From Symsagittifera roscoffensis (taxonomy: Eukaryota > Xenacoelomorpha > Acoela > Convolutidae), in assembly GCF_963678635.1 (NCBI RefSeq), contig NW_026971739.1, positions 64,001-119,454 of the forward strand: a DNA stretch of 55,454 nucleotides, in the 5' to 3' direction. The notes below the pieces were generated by a model. That model was not told the origin of the DNA, searched no databases, and saw only the letters and a program-made list of their open reading frames with translations. Of the stretch, positions 13,358-22,700 are shown piece by piece. The position numbers were made by a program, and so were the translations under genes. Within the stretch, counting starts at the first letter, position 1; each line of letters opens with the position of its first letter.

Positions 13358-13950
13358 CAGCCAATTTTTCAATTTTTCAGAGGATAATATAAAAACGGAG
13401 AAAAATTTTGTTTTCTCAAAAAAATTATCGGTTTGAAAAAATTAACGTAGCGTTCTGATAAAACCAAAAAAGAAACTTACTTCAAGTCAACCAATAATTG
13501 CTTTTCTTTAACACTCCAACTTGAAATAAAACGTGATAAATTATGGCCATTAAAAAGTAATAAAGAAGAAACACTTGAATCTTCAAATGAGAAAGGTCAA
13601 AATTATGCGAGTTTGCAAATGTTCATTTCAAGTCTGCTATTTTCAACCCTAGTTTGTTCTGGTTTTCTGCAACTTCTCTCGCGATACTTTTTGCAAACTC
13701 TTCCTTAATTTTTTTCAAATCAACCCAACAGCTTTGCAGATATTCTTGCAACGGTAGCTTGGGGCTATTTTTGCTAAGTTTCAGTTTTGCCCTTACATTG
13801 CGTTTGCGTCGCCCCATAGTCCCCATTTCTATAGCTCGACGACATATAAAAACAATCTTCTGACGCATTTGATGTTGTCCAAGGATATAAGTAAACATGG
13901 GATGTGACTTTTCAAATAAGAAACTGAATTCAATATCTGAACCAAATAAA
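13358..13950. repeat. Truncated terminal C unit at the array edge
   Basis: It matches the unit at 2077 with about two mismatches from 13,331 to 13,913, including the unusual ATTTTTCAATTTTTCAGAGG start. The match fades after CTGAACCAAATAA near 13,948, where the usual CTGTTTGCGTTTC is replaced by unique sequence. Confidence 0.8.
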
Positions 13951-14087
13951 TGTATAATCCAATAGCCCACAGAAGCCTGTATAGTTTGAAATGATAGTCT
14001 TCGCTGCTGATAATGAAATTCAATTGCCCAATTGCTGATGGTAATTTCTCTCTGTAGCGACATGCAAGAAAAAGAAGTTCGGATCAT
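13623..14087 (-). CDS. 154-codon reading frame crossing the satellite edge, unknown product
   Basis: This is the longest version of the repeat-borne frame. Residues 64-154 correspond to the 91-residue product at 2342-2617. Residues 1-46 or so are encoded by unique DNA outside the array (about 13,950-14,087) and open MIRTSFSCMSLQREITI. The frame therefore continues smoothly from flanking DNA into the last, truncated C unit. Either the array captured the 3' part of a gene-like sequence from here, or the junction happens to be open. The basic patch GRRKRNVRAKLK lies near residues 92-103 and the lysine/glutamate-rich tail at 129-154. No domain is recognised. No promoter, intron or polyadenylation evidence is visible. 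A chance or relic frame remains possible. Confidence 0.3.
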   Translation of the reverse strand: MIRTSFSCMSLQREITISNWAIEFHYQQRRLSFQTIQASVGYWIIHLFGSDIEFSFLFEKSHPMFTYILGQHQMRQKIVFICRRAIEMGTMGRRKRNVRAKLKLSKNSPKLPLQEYLQSCWVDLKKIKEEFAKSIAREVAENQNKLGLKIADLK

Positions 14088-14195
14088 ATCTTATTAAGTA
14101 GTGTATGAAAATTTTACATGTTTTTTTTTGCACAGCCATGCAGAAATTAACACAGCCATGCATACTCGTATGTCACTTAGTCAAAAATATTTGCC

Positions 14196-14245
14196 AGAAA
14201 AAAATCGATAGAAGTCACCAGCTCTCAATAGCTAGACTTTTCAAC
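14196..14245 (+). repeat. Diverged direct repeat, copy 1
   Basis: The words TCGATAGAAGTCACCAGCTC and CAATAGCTAGACTTTT here match, with a few substitutions, TCGATAGAAAGTCACCAACT and CAACAGCTAGGCTTTT about 750 bp downstream. No element boundaries are visible. Confidence 0.6.
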
Positions 14246-14747
14246 AGTTCAATTTCAAACACTGCCAATGAAAAGAATTCGATGGAAAAAATAAGTTAGA
14301 AAAAACCGATTTCGATGAACAGAAAAAGATCAAGGGACAAAGTTTTGATCATTTAACAATCGCCATCTTTTCGGTGTCTACCTAAGAATTGCACAGCCCT
14401 AATTTTAAAAGCAGTAAAATTAACAAAAGTTTTTTATTGTTCGATTCTTCTAACGAAAGTAACGGAATATTTGTGCTCGGGGTGGGTTTTTTTCTTCAGA
14501 CAAATTTCGACTCTTTAACTTTTGACGGAAACTTTTATATTATTTGAAGATATTGTTGTCCTTAGCTTGGATTTGAAAAGATGTTTTTGAAAAAAAATTT
14601 CAAATTAAATTTTTTTTTGTTTTATTACAATTTTTTTTTGTCATTTTATCACTGCTCCATAGACCTTAAAAGACAGCCTGATACGAGCATTCTTGTTTAA
14701 AACTCGAGTTTTACTGCAATTTGATAGTCGAAAATGCGTTATTTTAG

Positions 14748-14806
14748 TCTACTTAAAAATTGCCCCACCTTTCTTGAAAAAGGGAGGGGGGCAATTGCTA
14801 AGTAGA
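14748..14806. other. 59-nt near-perfect hairpin
   Basis: The outer stem TCTACTTA (14748-14755) pairs with TAAGTAGA (14799-14806). After a small asymmetric bulge, AATTGCCCC (14758-14766) pairs with GGGGCAATT (14788-14796), and an inner CCTTT pairs with AAAGG around a short loop. It is the strongest simple hairpin seen in the spacer. It could be a small foldback element or a precursor-like RNA structure. No tandem copy is seen in the window. Confidence 0.7.
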
Positions 14807-14948
14807 TCCAAAAGTTTTGTATGAGAAACGCTTGAATCTAGGTTCATGAAAACCAATCCAAGATTATGGATGAGGATGTTTTTTCAGCTTTTTTGTGCTT
14901 ACTTTCAAGCATAAAAATATTGCAGAAAACGAGGCAGAATGTTTTGCC

Positions 14949-15000
14949 AGGAAACCAGTCGATAGAAAGTCACCAACTCTCAACAGCTAGGCTTTTTAGG
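14949..15000 (+). repeat. Diverged direct repeat, copy 2
   Basis: Partner of 14,196-14,245 in the same orientation. The two copies bracket the hairpin at 14,748-14,806. Confidence 0.6.
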
Positions 15001-15292
15001 CAATATTAGCCTAATTAGGGGAACATTCATTTTAATTCAAGAGCTGCAAATGCTTAATTACGTCCCACATAACGAACCTGCCAAAAATGGCAAAGAAAAG
15101 GAAAAAAATTTTCAGGGAATTTTATCCCAAATATAAAAAGGGTACGTGAACGTTTTTAGTTAACACATATATATGATTTATTCATAGATTCTGACGGAAA
15201 TAGTTACGACCTTACTTCGAAAATCGGCTTTTGCTGCATGTAACTCCTAATTGTTCCCGCAAGAACTGGTTCAGTTTACCCGGGTCGAGGTC

Positions 15293-15323
15293 CGCGACTT
15301 AGAAAAAGACTTTGTAAGTCGCG
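15293..15323. repeat. Inverted first monomer and hairpin at the left edge of the minisatellite
   Basis: CGCGACTTA (15293-15301) is the reverse complement of TAAGTCGCG (15315-15323), giving a 9-bp perfect stem with a 13-nt loop. The left part reads as the minisatellite core in reverse orientation (the complement of CTTTTTCTAAGTCGCG). Nearly every other monomer runs the opposite way. Confidence 0.75.
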
Positions 15324-18300
15324 CCTCATACCGTTTTCAGACTGCGCAGTTGCGCCGCGTGCTTAAGTCGCGCCGTCAGTCTTTTTTTAAGTCACACCGC
15401 TTAATTCTTTTCTTAAGTCGCCCTGTCAATCTTTTCTTAAGTCGCGCCATTACTTTTTTCTTAAGTCGCGCCAACAGTCGTTTCTTAAGTCGCGCCGCTT
15501 AAGTCTTTTCTTAAGTCGCGCCGCTTAAGTCGTTTCTTAAGTCGCGCCGCTTATGCCTTTTCTTAAGACGAGCCGCTTAAGTATCTTCTTAAGTCGCACC
15601 GCTAGAATCTCTTCTTAACTCGCGCCGCTTAAGTCGTTTCTCAAGTCGCGCCGCTTGAACTTTTTCTTAAGTCGCACCGTGTAAGTCCTTTCTTAAGTCG
15701 CGACGTCAGCCTTTTCTTAAATCGCGCCGTCAGTCTTTTCTTAGGTCGCGCCGTTACTCTTTTCTTACATCACGCCGTCAGTCTTTTCTTAAGTTGCGCA
15801 GCTTAAGTCTTTTCTAAGGTCGCACGGCTTAAGTTTTTTCTTAAATCGCGCCGCTAGAGTTTTTTCTTAAGTCGCGCCGTTGTAACTTTTTCCTAAGTCA
15901 CGCCGCTTAAGTCTTTTCTTAAGTCGCGCCGCTTAAGTAATTTCTTAAGTCGCGCCGCTTATGTCTTTTCTTAAGTCGCGCCGTCAGTCTTTCCTTAAGT
16001 AGCGTCGTTTATGTCTTTTCTTAAGTCGCGCCGCTTAAGTCATTTCTTAAGTCGCGTCGCGTAAGTCTTTTCTTAATGCGTCTTCAGTCTTTTCTTAACT
16101 CGTTCCGCTTAAGTCTTTCCTTAAGTCGCGCTGCTTAAGTAATTTCTTAAGTCGCGCCGCTTATGTCGTTTCTTAAGTCGCGCCGTCAGTCTTTCCTTAA
16201 GTGGCGTCGTTTATGTCGTTTCTTAAGTCGCGCCGCTTAAACCTTTTCTTAAGCCGCGTCGCGTAAGTCTTTTCTTAAGTCGCGCCGCTTGAGTCTTTTC
16301 TTAAGTCGCGTCGCTTAATTCGTTTCTTAAGTCGCGTCGCATAAGTCCTTTCTTAAGTCGCGACGTCAGCCTTTTTTTAAATCGCCCCAACAGTCTTTTC
16401 TTAAGTCGCGCTGTTACTCTTTTCTTAAGTAGCGTCGTTTATGTCTTTTCTTAAATCGCGCCGCTTAAACTTTTTCTTAAGTCGCGCCGCTTGAGTCTTT
16501 TCTTAAGTCGCGCCGCTTAAGTCGCGCCGCTTAAGTTGTTTCTTAAGTCGCGCCGTCGGTCTTTTCTTAAGTCGCGCAGCTTAAGTCTTTTCTCAAGTCG
16601 CGCTGCTTAAGTCTTTTGTTAAATCGCGCCGCTAGAGTATTTTCTTAAGTGGCGCCGTTGTAACCTTTTCTGAAGTCACGCCACATAAGTCCTTTATTAA
16701 GTCGCGCCGTCGGCCTTTTCTTAAGTCGCGCAGCTTAAGTCTTTTCTCAAGTCGCGCTGCTTGAGTCTTTTGTTAAATCGCGCCGCTAGAGTCTTTTCTT
16801 AAGTCGCGCCGTTGTAACCTTTTCTTAAGTCGCGCCGCTCGAGTCATTTCTTAAGTCGCGCCGCTTATGATTTTTCCTAAGACGCGCCGGTTAAGTCTTT
16901 TCTTAATTGTGCCGCTAAAGTCGTTTCTTAAGTCGCGCCGTCAGTCTTTCCTTAAGTCGCGTCGTTTGTGTCTTTTCTTAAGTCGCGCCCCTTAAACCTT
17001 CTCTTAGGTCGCGGCGTCGCGTAAGTCTTTTCTTAAGTCGCGACGTCAGCCTTTTATTAAATCGCGCCGTCACTCTTTTCTTAAGTCGCGCCGCTTAAGG
17101 TTTTTTAAAAGTCGCGCCGCTTAAGTCCTTTCTTAAGTCGCGCCGTCGGTCTTTTCTTAAGTCGCGCAGCTTAAGTCTTTTCTCAAGTCGCGCTGCTTAA
17201 GTCTTTTGTTAAATCGCGCCGCTAGAGTCATTTCTTAAGTCGCGCCGCTTATGATTTTTCCTAAGACGCGCAGGTTAAGTCTTTTCTTAATTGTGCCGCT
17301 TAAGTCTCTTCTTACTGCGCCGTCAGTCTTTCCTTAAGTCGCGTCGTTTGTGTCTTTTCTTAAGTCGCGCCTCTTAAACCTTCTCTTAAGTCGCGTCGCG
17401 TAAGTCTTTTCTTAAGTCGCGACGTCAGCCTTTTATTAAATCGAGCCGTCACTCTTTTCTTAAGTCGCGCCGCTTAAGGTTTTTTTAAAGTCGCGCCGTT
17501 AAAGGCTTTTCGTAGGTCGCACAGCTTAAGTCTATTCATAAGTCGCGCCGCTTAAATCTTTTTTTTAAAGTCGCGCCTTCAGTCTTTCCTTAAGTCGCAC
17601 CGCTTGAAACGTTTTTTAAGTCGCGCCGTCTAAGTTGTTTCTTAAGTCGCGCCGCTTAAACTTTTTCTGAAGTCGCGCCGCGTCAGTCCTTTCTTAGGTC
17701 GCGACGTCAGCCTTTTCTTAAATTGCGCCACTAGAGTCTTTTCTTAGGTCGCGCCGTTGTAACCTTTTCTTGTTTCGCGCCGCCTAAGACTTTTCTTAAG
17801 ACACGCCACATAAGTGTTTGCTTAAGTCGCGCCGCTTAAGTATTTTCTTAAATCGCGTCGTTTTTGTATTTTCTTCAGTCGCGCCGCTTAAACCTTTCTT
17901 ATGTCGCGCCGCGTAAGTCTTTTCTTAAGTCGCGAAGTCAGCCTTTTCTTAAATCGCGCCGTCACTCTTTTCTTAAGTCGCGCCGCTTAAGTTTTTTTTA
18001 GGTTGCTCCGTTTATGTCGTTTCTTAAGTCGCGCCATCAATCTTTGCTTAAGTCGAGTTGTTTTTGTATTTTTTTCAGTCGCGCCGCCGAAACCTTTCTT
18101 AAGTCGCGCCGCGTAAGTCTTTTCTTAAGTAGCAAAGTCAGCCTTTTCTTAAGTCGCGCCGCCACTCTTTTCTTAAGTCGCGCCGCTTAAGTTTTTTTTA
18201 AGTCGCGCCGCTTAAGACTTTTCTTAAGTCGCGCCGCTTAGTTTTTTCTTAAGTCGCGACGCCAAAACTTTCGCAAGTCGCGCCACGTAAGTCTTTCCTT

Positions 18301-18660
18301 AAATCGCGACGCCAAACTTTTCTTAAAATGCGCAGCTTAAGTTTTTTCTTAAGTCGCGCACTTTAAGTCTTTTCTTAAGTCGCGCCGCTTAATTCTTTTC
18401 TTAAGTCGCGCCAATCAAGTCTTTCCTTAAGACGCGCCGCTTAATTCTTTTCTTAAGTCGAGCCAATCAAGTCTTTTCTCAAGTCGCGCCGCTTAAGTCT
18501 TTTCTTAAGTCGTGCCGTCAGTTTTTTCTTAAATCGCGCCATTTATGTCATTTCTTAAGTCGCGCCGTTTTAATTTTTTCTTAAGTCACGCTGATTAATC
18601 TTTTTTAAGTCCTGTCGCTTAAGTCGTTTCTTAAGTCGCGCCTTCAGTCTTTTCTCAAGT
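15324..18660 (+). repeat. Minisatellite, irregular left block
   Basis: Mixed connectors with only local duplications. The segment around CTCAAGTCGCGCTGC recurs at 16,592, 16,746 and 17,182 (spacings 154 and 436). The GCTAGAGT connector is typical of this block, being seen near 15,850, 16,630, 16,790, 17,220 and 17,730. No long-range period is visible. Confidence 0.7.
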
Positions 18661-18670
18661 CGCGCCACCT

Positions 18671-19071
18671 ATGACTTTTCGTATTTCGCGACGTTTAAAC
18701 ATTTTCTTAAGTGGCGCCGCTGAAGCTTTTTCTTAAGTCGCACCGATCAAGTCGTTTCTTAAGTCGCGCCGTCCGTCTTTTCTTAAGTCGCGCCGTTCAT
18801 ATCTTTTCTTAATTCGCGCCGCCTAAGTCTTTTCTTAAGTCGCGCCGCTTAAGTCTTTTCTTAAGTCTCTGCGCCTAAGTCTTTTTTAACTTGCGCCACT
18901 TATGACTTTTCGTATTTCGCGACGTTTAAACATTTTCTTAAGTGGCGCCGCTGAAGCTTTTTCTTAAGTCGCACCGATCAAGTCGTTTCTTAAGTCGCGC
19001 CGTCCGTCTTTTCTTAAGTCGCGCCGTTCATATCTTTTCTTAATTCGCGCCGCCTAAGTCTTTTCTTAAGA
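18671..19071 (+). repeat. 231-bp period duplication in the minisatellite
   Basis: About 170 bp beginning ATGACTTTTCGTATTTCGCG at 18,671 is repeated at 18,902, with the same rare variants (GCTGAAGC, GATCAAGT, TTCATATC). The pair is separated by about 60 bp of ordinary monomers. Confidence 0.8.
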
Positions 19072-19774
19072 CGCGCCGCATAAGTCTTTTCTTAAGTCGT
19101 GCCGCTTAAGTCTTTTTTTTTAAAGTCGCGGCGCCTAAGTCTTTTTTAAGTTGCACACTTATGTCGTTTCTTAAATCGCGCCGTCAATTTTTTCTCAAGT
19201 CGCGTCGTTCATGTCTTTTCTTAAGTCGCGCGCTTAAACCTTTTTCTTAAGTCGCGCCGCGTAAGTTTTTTCTTAAGTCGCGACGTCAGGCTTCTCTTAA
19301 ATCGCGCCGTCACTTTTTCTCAAAACCGCACCGCTTAAGTTTTTCTTAAGTCGCGCCGCTAAAGACTTTTCTTAAGTCGCGCCACTTAGGTCTTTTTCTT
19401 TTAATCGCGCCGTCAGTCTTTTCTTAAGTTGCGCCACTTAATCGTTTCTTAAGTCGCGCCGTCAGTCCTTTCGTAAGTCGCTCCACTTATGACTTTTCTT
19501 AATTTACGCCGCCTAAGTCTTTTATTAGGACGCATCGGATAAGTATTTTCTTGAGTCGCGCCGCTTAAGTCTTTTCTTAACTCTCGCGGTCACTCTTTTC
19601 TTAAGTCGCGCGGCTTAATTTTTTTAAAGTCGCGCCGCTTAATTTTTTTAAAGTCGCGCCGCTTAAGTCGCAGTTTAAGTCGCGCCGCTTAGGTTGTTTC
19701 TTAAGTCGCGCCGCTTAAACCTTTTCTGAAGTCGCGCCGCATAAGTCCTTTCTTAAGTCGCCCCGTCGGTCGTT

Positions 19775-22700
19775 TTTTAAGTCGCGCAGCTTAAGTCTTT
19801 TCTCAAGTTGCGCTGCTTAAGTCTTTTGTTAAATCGCGCCGCTAGAGTATTTTCTTAAATCGCGACGTTTAGTCTTTTCTTATGTCGCGCCGTCAGTCCT
19901 ATCGTAAATCATGCCACCAATGAATTTTTTTCGCGAAATTTAAATATTTTCTTAAGTGGCACCGCTTAAGTCTTTTCTTAATTCGTGACGTTTAAACCTT
20001 TTCTGAAGTGGCGCCGCTCAAATCTTTTCCTAAGTCGCGTCACTCAAGTCTTTTCTCAAGTCGTGCCGCTTTAGTCTTTTCTTAAGTCGTGCCATCAGTT
20101 TTTTCTTAAATCGCGCCATTTATGTATTTTTTTTAAGTCGCGCCGTTTAAGTCTGATGTCGAAGTGGCATCGCATATGTATTTTCTTAATTCGCGACGTT
20201 TAAACCTTTTCTGAAGTGGCGCCGCTTCAATCTGTTTTTAAGACGCGACGCATAAGCCTTTTCTTAAGTCGCGCCACTTATGACTTTTCTTATTTCGCGA
20301 CGTTAAAATCTTTTCTTAAGTCGCGCCGCTTAAGTTTTTTTTAAGTCGCGCCGTCAGTCTTATCTTAAGTCGCGCAGCTTAGTATTTTCTAAAGTCGCGC
20401 CGTCAGTTTTTTCGTAAGTCGCGCCACCAATGATTTTTCTCATTTCGCGAGGCTTAAACTTTTTCTTAAGTGGCGCCGATTGAGTCTTTTCTTAAGTCGC
20501 GCCGCTTATGACTTTGTTTCATTCGCGACGTTTAAATATTTTCTTAAGTTGCGCCGCTTATGTCGCTTTTTTAGTCGCGCCGTCATTCTCTTCTTAAGTC
20601 GCGCCGTTTAAACTTTTTCTTAAGTCTTCTCTTAACTCGCGCCGTCAGTCCTTTAGAAGTCGCGCCGTCAGTCTTTTCCTAATTCGCGCCACCTCACTTT
20701 TTTCTTAAGTCACGCCCTCAGTCTTTTCTTAACACCCGCCGCTTAAGTCGTTTCTTAAGTCGCGCTGTCAGTCTTTTCTTAAGTCGCGTCGCATATGTAT
20801 TTTCTTAATTCGCGACGTTTAAACCTTTTCTGAAGTGGCGCCGCTAAACTCTTTTCTTAAGTAGCGCCGCTCAAGTTTTTTTAAAAGTCGCGCCGTCAGT
20901 CTTTTGTTAAATTGCGCCGCTTAGTCTTTTCTTATGTCGCGCCGTCAATCCTTTCGTAAGTCGCGCCACCATGGACTTTTTTTCGCGAGGTTGAAATTTT
21001 TTTTAAGTGGCACCGCTTAAGTCTTTTCTTAATTCGTGAGGTTTAAACCTTTTCTGAAGTGGCGCCGCTTAATTCTTTTCCTAAGTCGCACCACTCAAGT
21101 ATTTTCTCAAGTCGCGCCACTTTAGTTTTTCTTAAGTCGTGCCATCAGTTTTTTCTTAAATTGCGCCATTTATGTATTTTCTTAAGTCGCACCTCTTAAG
21201 TCGTTTCTTAAGTCGCGCCTGCAGTCTTTTCTTAAGTCGCGTCGCATATGTATTTTCTTAATTCGCGACGTTTAAACCTTTTCTGAAGTGTCGCCGCTTC
21301 ACTCTATTTTTAAGACGCGCCGCATAAGTCTTTTCTTAAGTCGCGCCACTTATGACTTTTCTTATTTCGCGACGTTTAAATCTTTTCTTAAGTCGCGCCG
21401 CTTAAGTTTTTTTTAAGTCGCGCCGTCAGTCTTTTCTTAAGTCGCGCAGCTTAAAATTTTCTTAATTCGCGCCGTCAGTCCTTTCGTAAGTCGCGTCACC
21501 AATGACTTTTCTTATTTCGCGAGCTTTAAACCTTTTCATAAGTGGCGCCAATTAAGTATTTTCTTAAGTCGCGCCACTTATGACTTTTCTTATTTCGCGA
21601 CAATTAAATCTTTTCTTAAGTCGCGCCGCTTATTTTTTTAAAGTCGCGCCGTCAGTCTTTTCTTAAGTCGCGCAGCTTAGTATTTTCTTAATTCGTGAGG
21701 TTTAAACCTTTTCTGAAGTGGCGCCGCTTAATTCTTTTCCTAAGTCGCACCACTCAAGTATTTTCTCAAGTCGCGCCACTTTAGTTTTTCTTAAGTCGTG
21801 CCATCAGTTTTTTCTTAAATTGCGCCATTTATGTATTTTCTTAAGTCGCACCTCTTAAGTCGTTTCTTAAGTCGCGCCTGCAGTCTTTTCTTAAGTCGCG
21901 TCGCATATGTATTTTCTTAATTCGCGACGTTTAAACCTTTTCTGAAGTGTCGCCGCTTCACTCTATTTTTAAGACGCGCCGCATAAGTCTTTTCTTAAGT
22001 CGCGCCACTTATGACTTTTCTTATTTCGCGACGTTTAAATCTTTTCTTAAGTCGCGCCGCTTAAGTTTTTTTTAAGTCGCGCCGTCAGTCTTTTCTTAAG
22101 TCGCGCAGCTTAAAATTTTCTTAATTCGCGCCGTCAGTCCTTTCGTAAGTCGCGTCACCAATGACTTTTCTTATTTCGCGAGCTTTAAACCTTTTCATAA
22201 GTGGCGCCAATTAAGTATTTTCTTAAGTCGCGCCACTTATGACTTTTCTTATTTCGCGACAATTAAATCTTTTCTTAAGTCGCGCCGCTTATTTTTCTTA
22301 AGTCACGCCCTCAGTCTTTTCTTAACACCCGCCGCTTAAGTCGTTTCTTAAGTCGCGCTGTCAGTCTTTTCTTAAGTCGCGTCGCATATGTATTTTCTTA
22401 ATTCGCGACGTTTAAACCTTTTCTGAAGTGGCGCCGCTAAACTCTTTTCTTAAGTAGCGCCGCTCAAGTTTTTTTAAAAGTCGCGCCGTCAGTCTTTTGT
22501 TAAATTGCGCCGCTTAGTCTTTTCTTATGTCGCGCCGTCAATCCTTTCGTAAGTCGCGCCACCATGGACTTTTTTTCGCGAGGTTGAAATTTTTTTTAAG
22601 TGGCACCGCTTAAGTCTTTTCTTAATTCGTGAGGTTTAAACCTTTTCTGAAGTGGCGCCGCTTAATTCTTTTCCTAAGTCGCACCACTCAAGTATTTTCT

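Larger units (their letters stand above)
1..13950. repeat. AT-rich mosaic satellite array of about 520-bp and 990-bp units
   Basis: This array runs off the left edge of the window. Taking the recurring word CAGCCAAT/CAGCCAGT as unit start, units begin near 512, 1033, 1554, 2077, 3067, 3591, 4578, 5098, 5623, 6611, 7134, 8124, 8646, 9167, 10158, 10680, 11201, 12213, 12840 and 13358. Type A (about 520 bp) goes through GCGTTCGCTCATCTTG and GCTGGTTCCAA. Type B (about 520 bp) goes through GCAAATGTTCATTTCAA and rejoins at GATAATCCTCTTG. Type C (about 990 bp) begins like B, carries a minus-strand reading frame and ends like A. The order is A B A B C A C B A C A C B A C B A C A' A C. All units share the segment around CCACTCCAACTTGA. 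The right end is near 13,950, where the last C unit stops matching its siblings. The family is not recognised. Confidence 0.9.
13951..15292. other. Unique spacer between the two satellite arrays
   Basis: AT-rich sequence with A and T tracts (for example 14,582-14,640). The first 137 bp encode the start of the frame at 13623-14087. A short frame at 14105-14299 on the plus strand shows no gene-like properties. The word CACAGCCATGCA occurs twice near 14,131 and 14,152. Apart from the hairpin at 14,748 and the diverged direct repeat described separately, nothing else is recognised. Confidence 0.6.
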
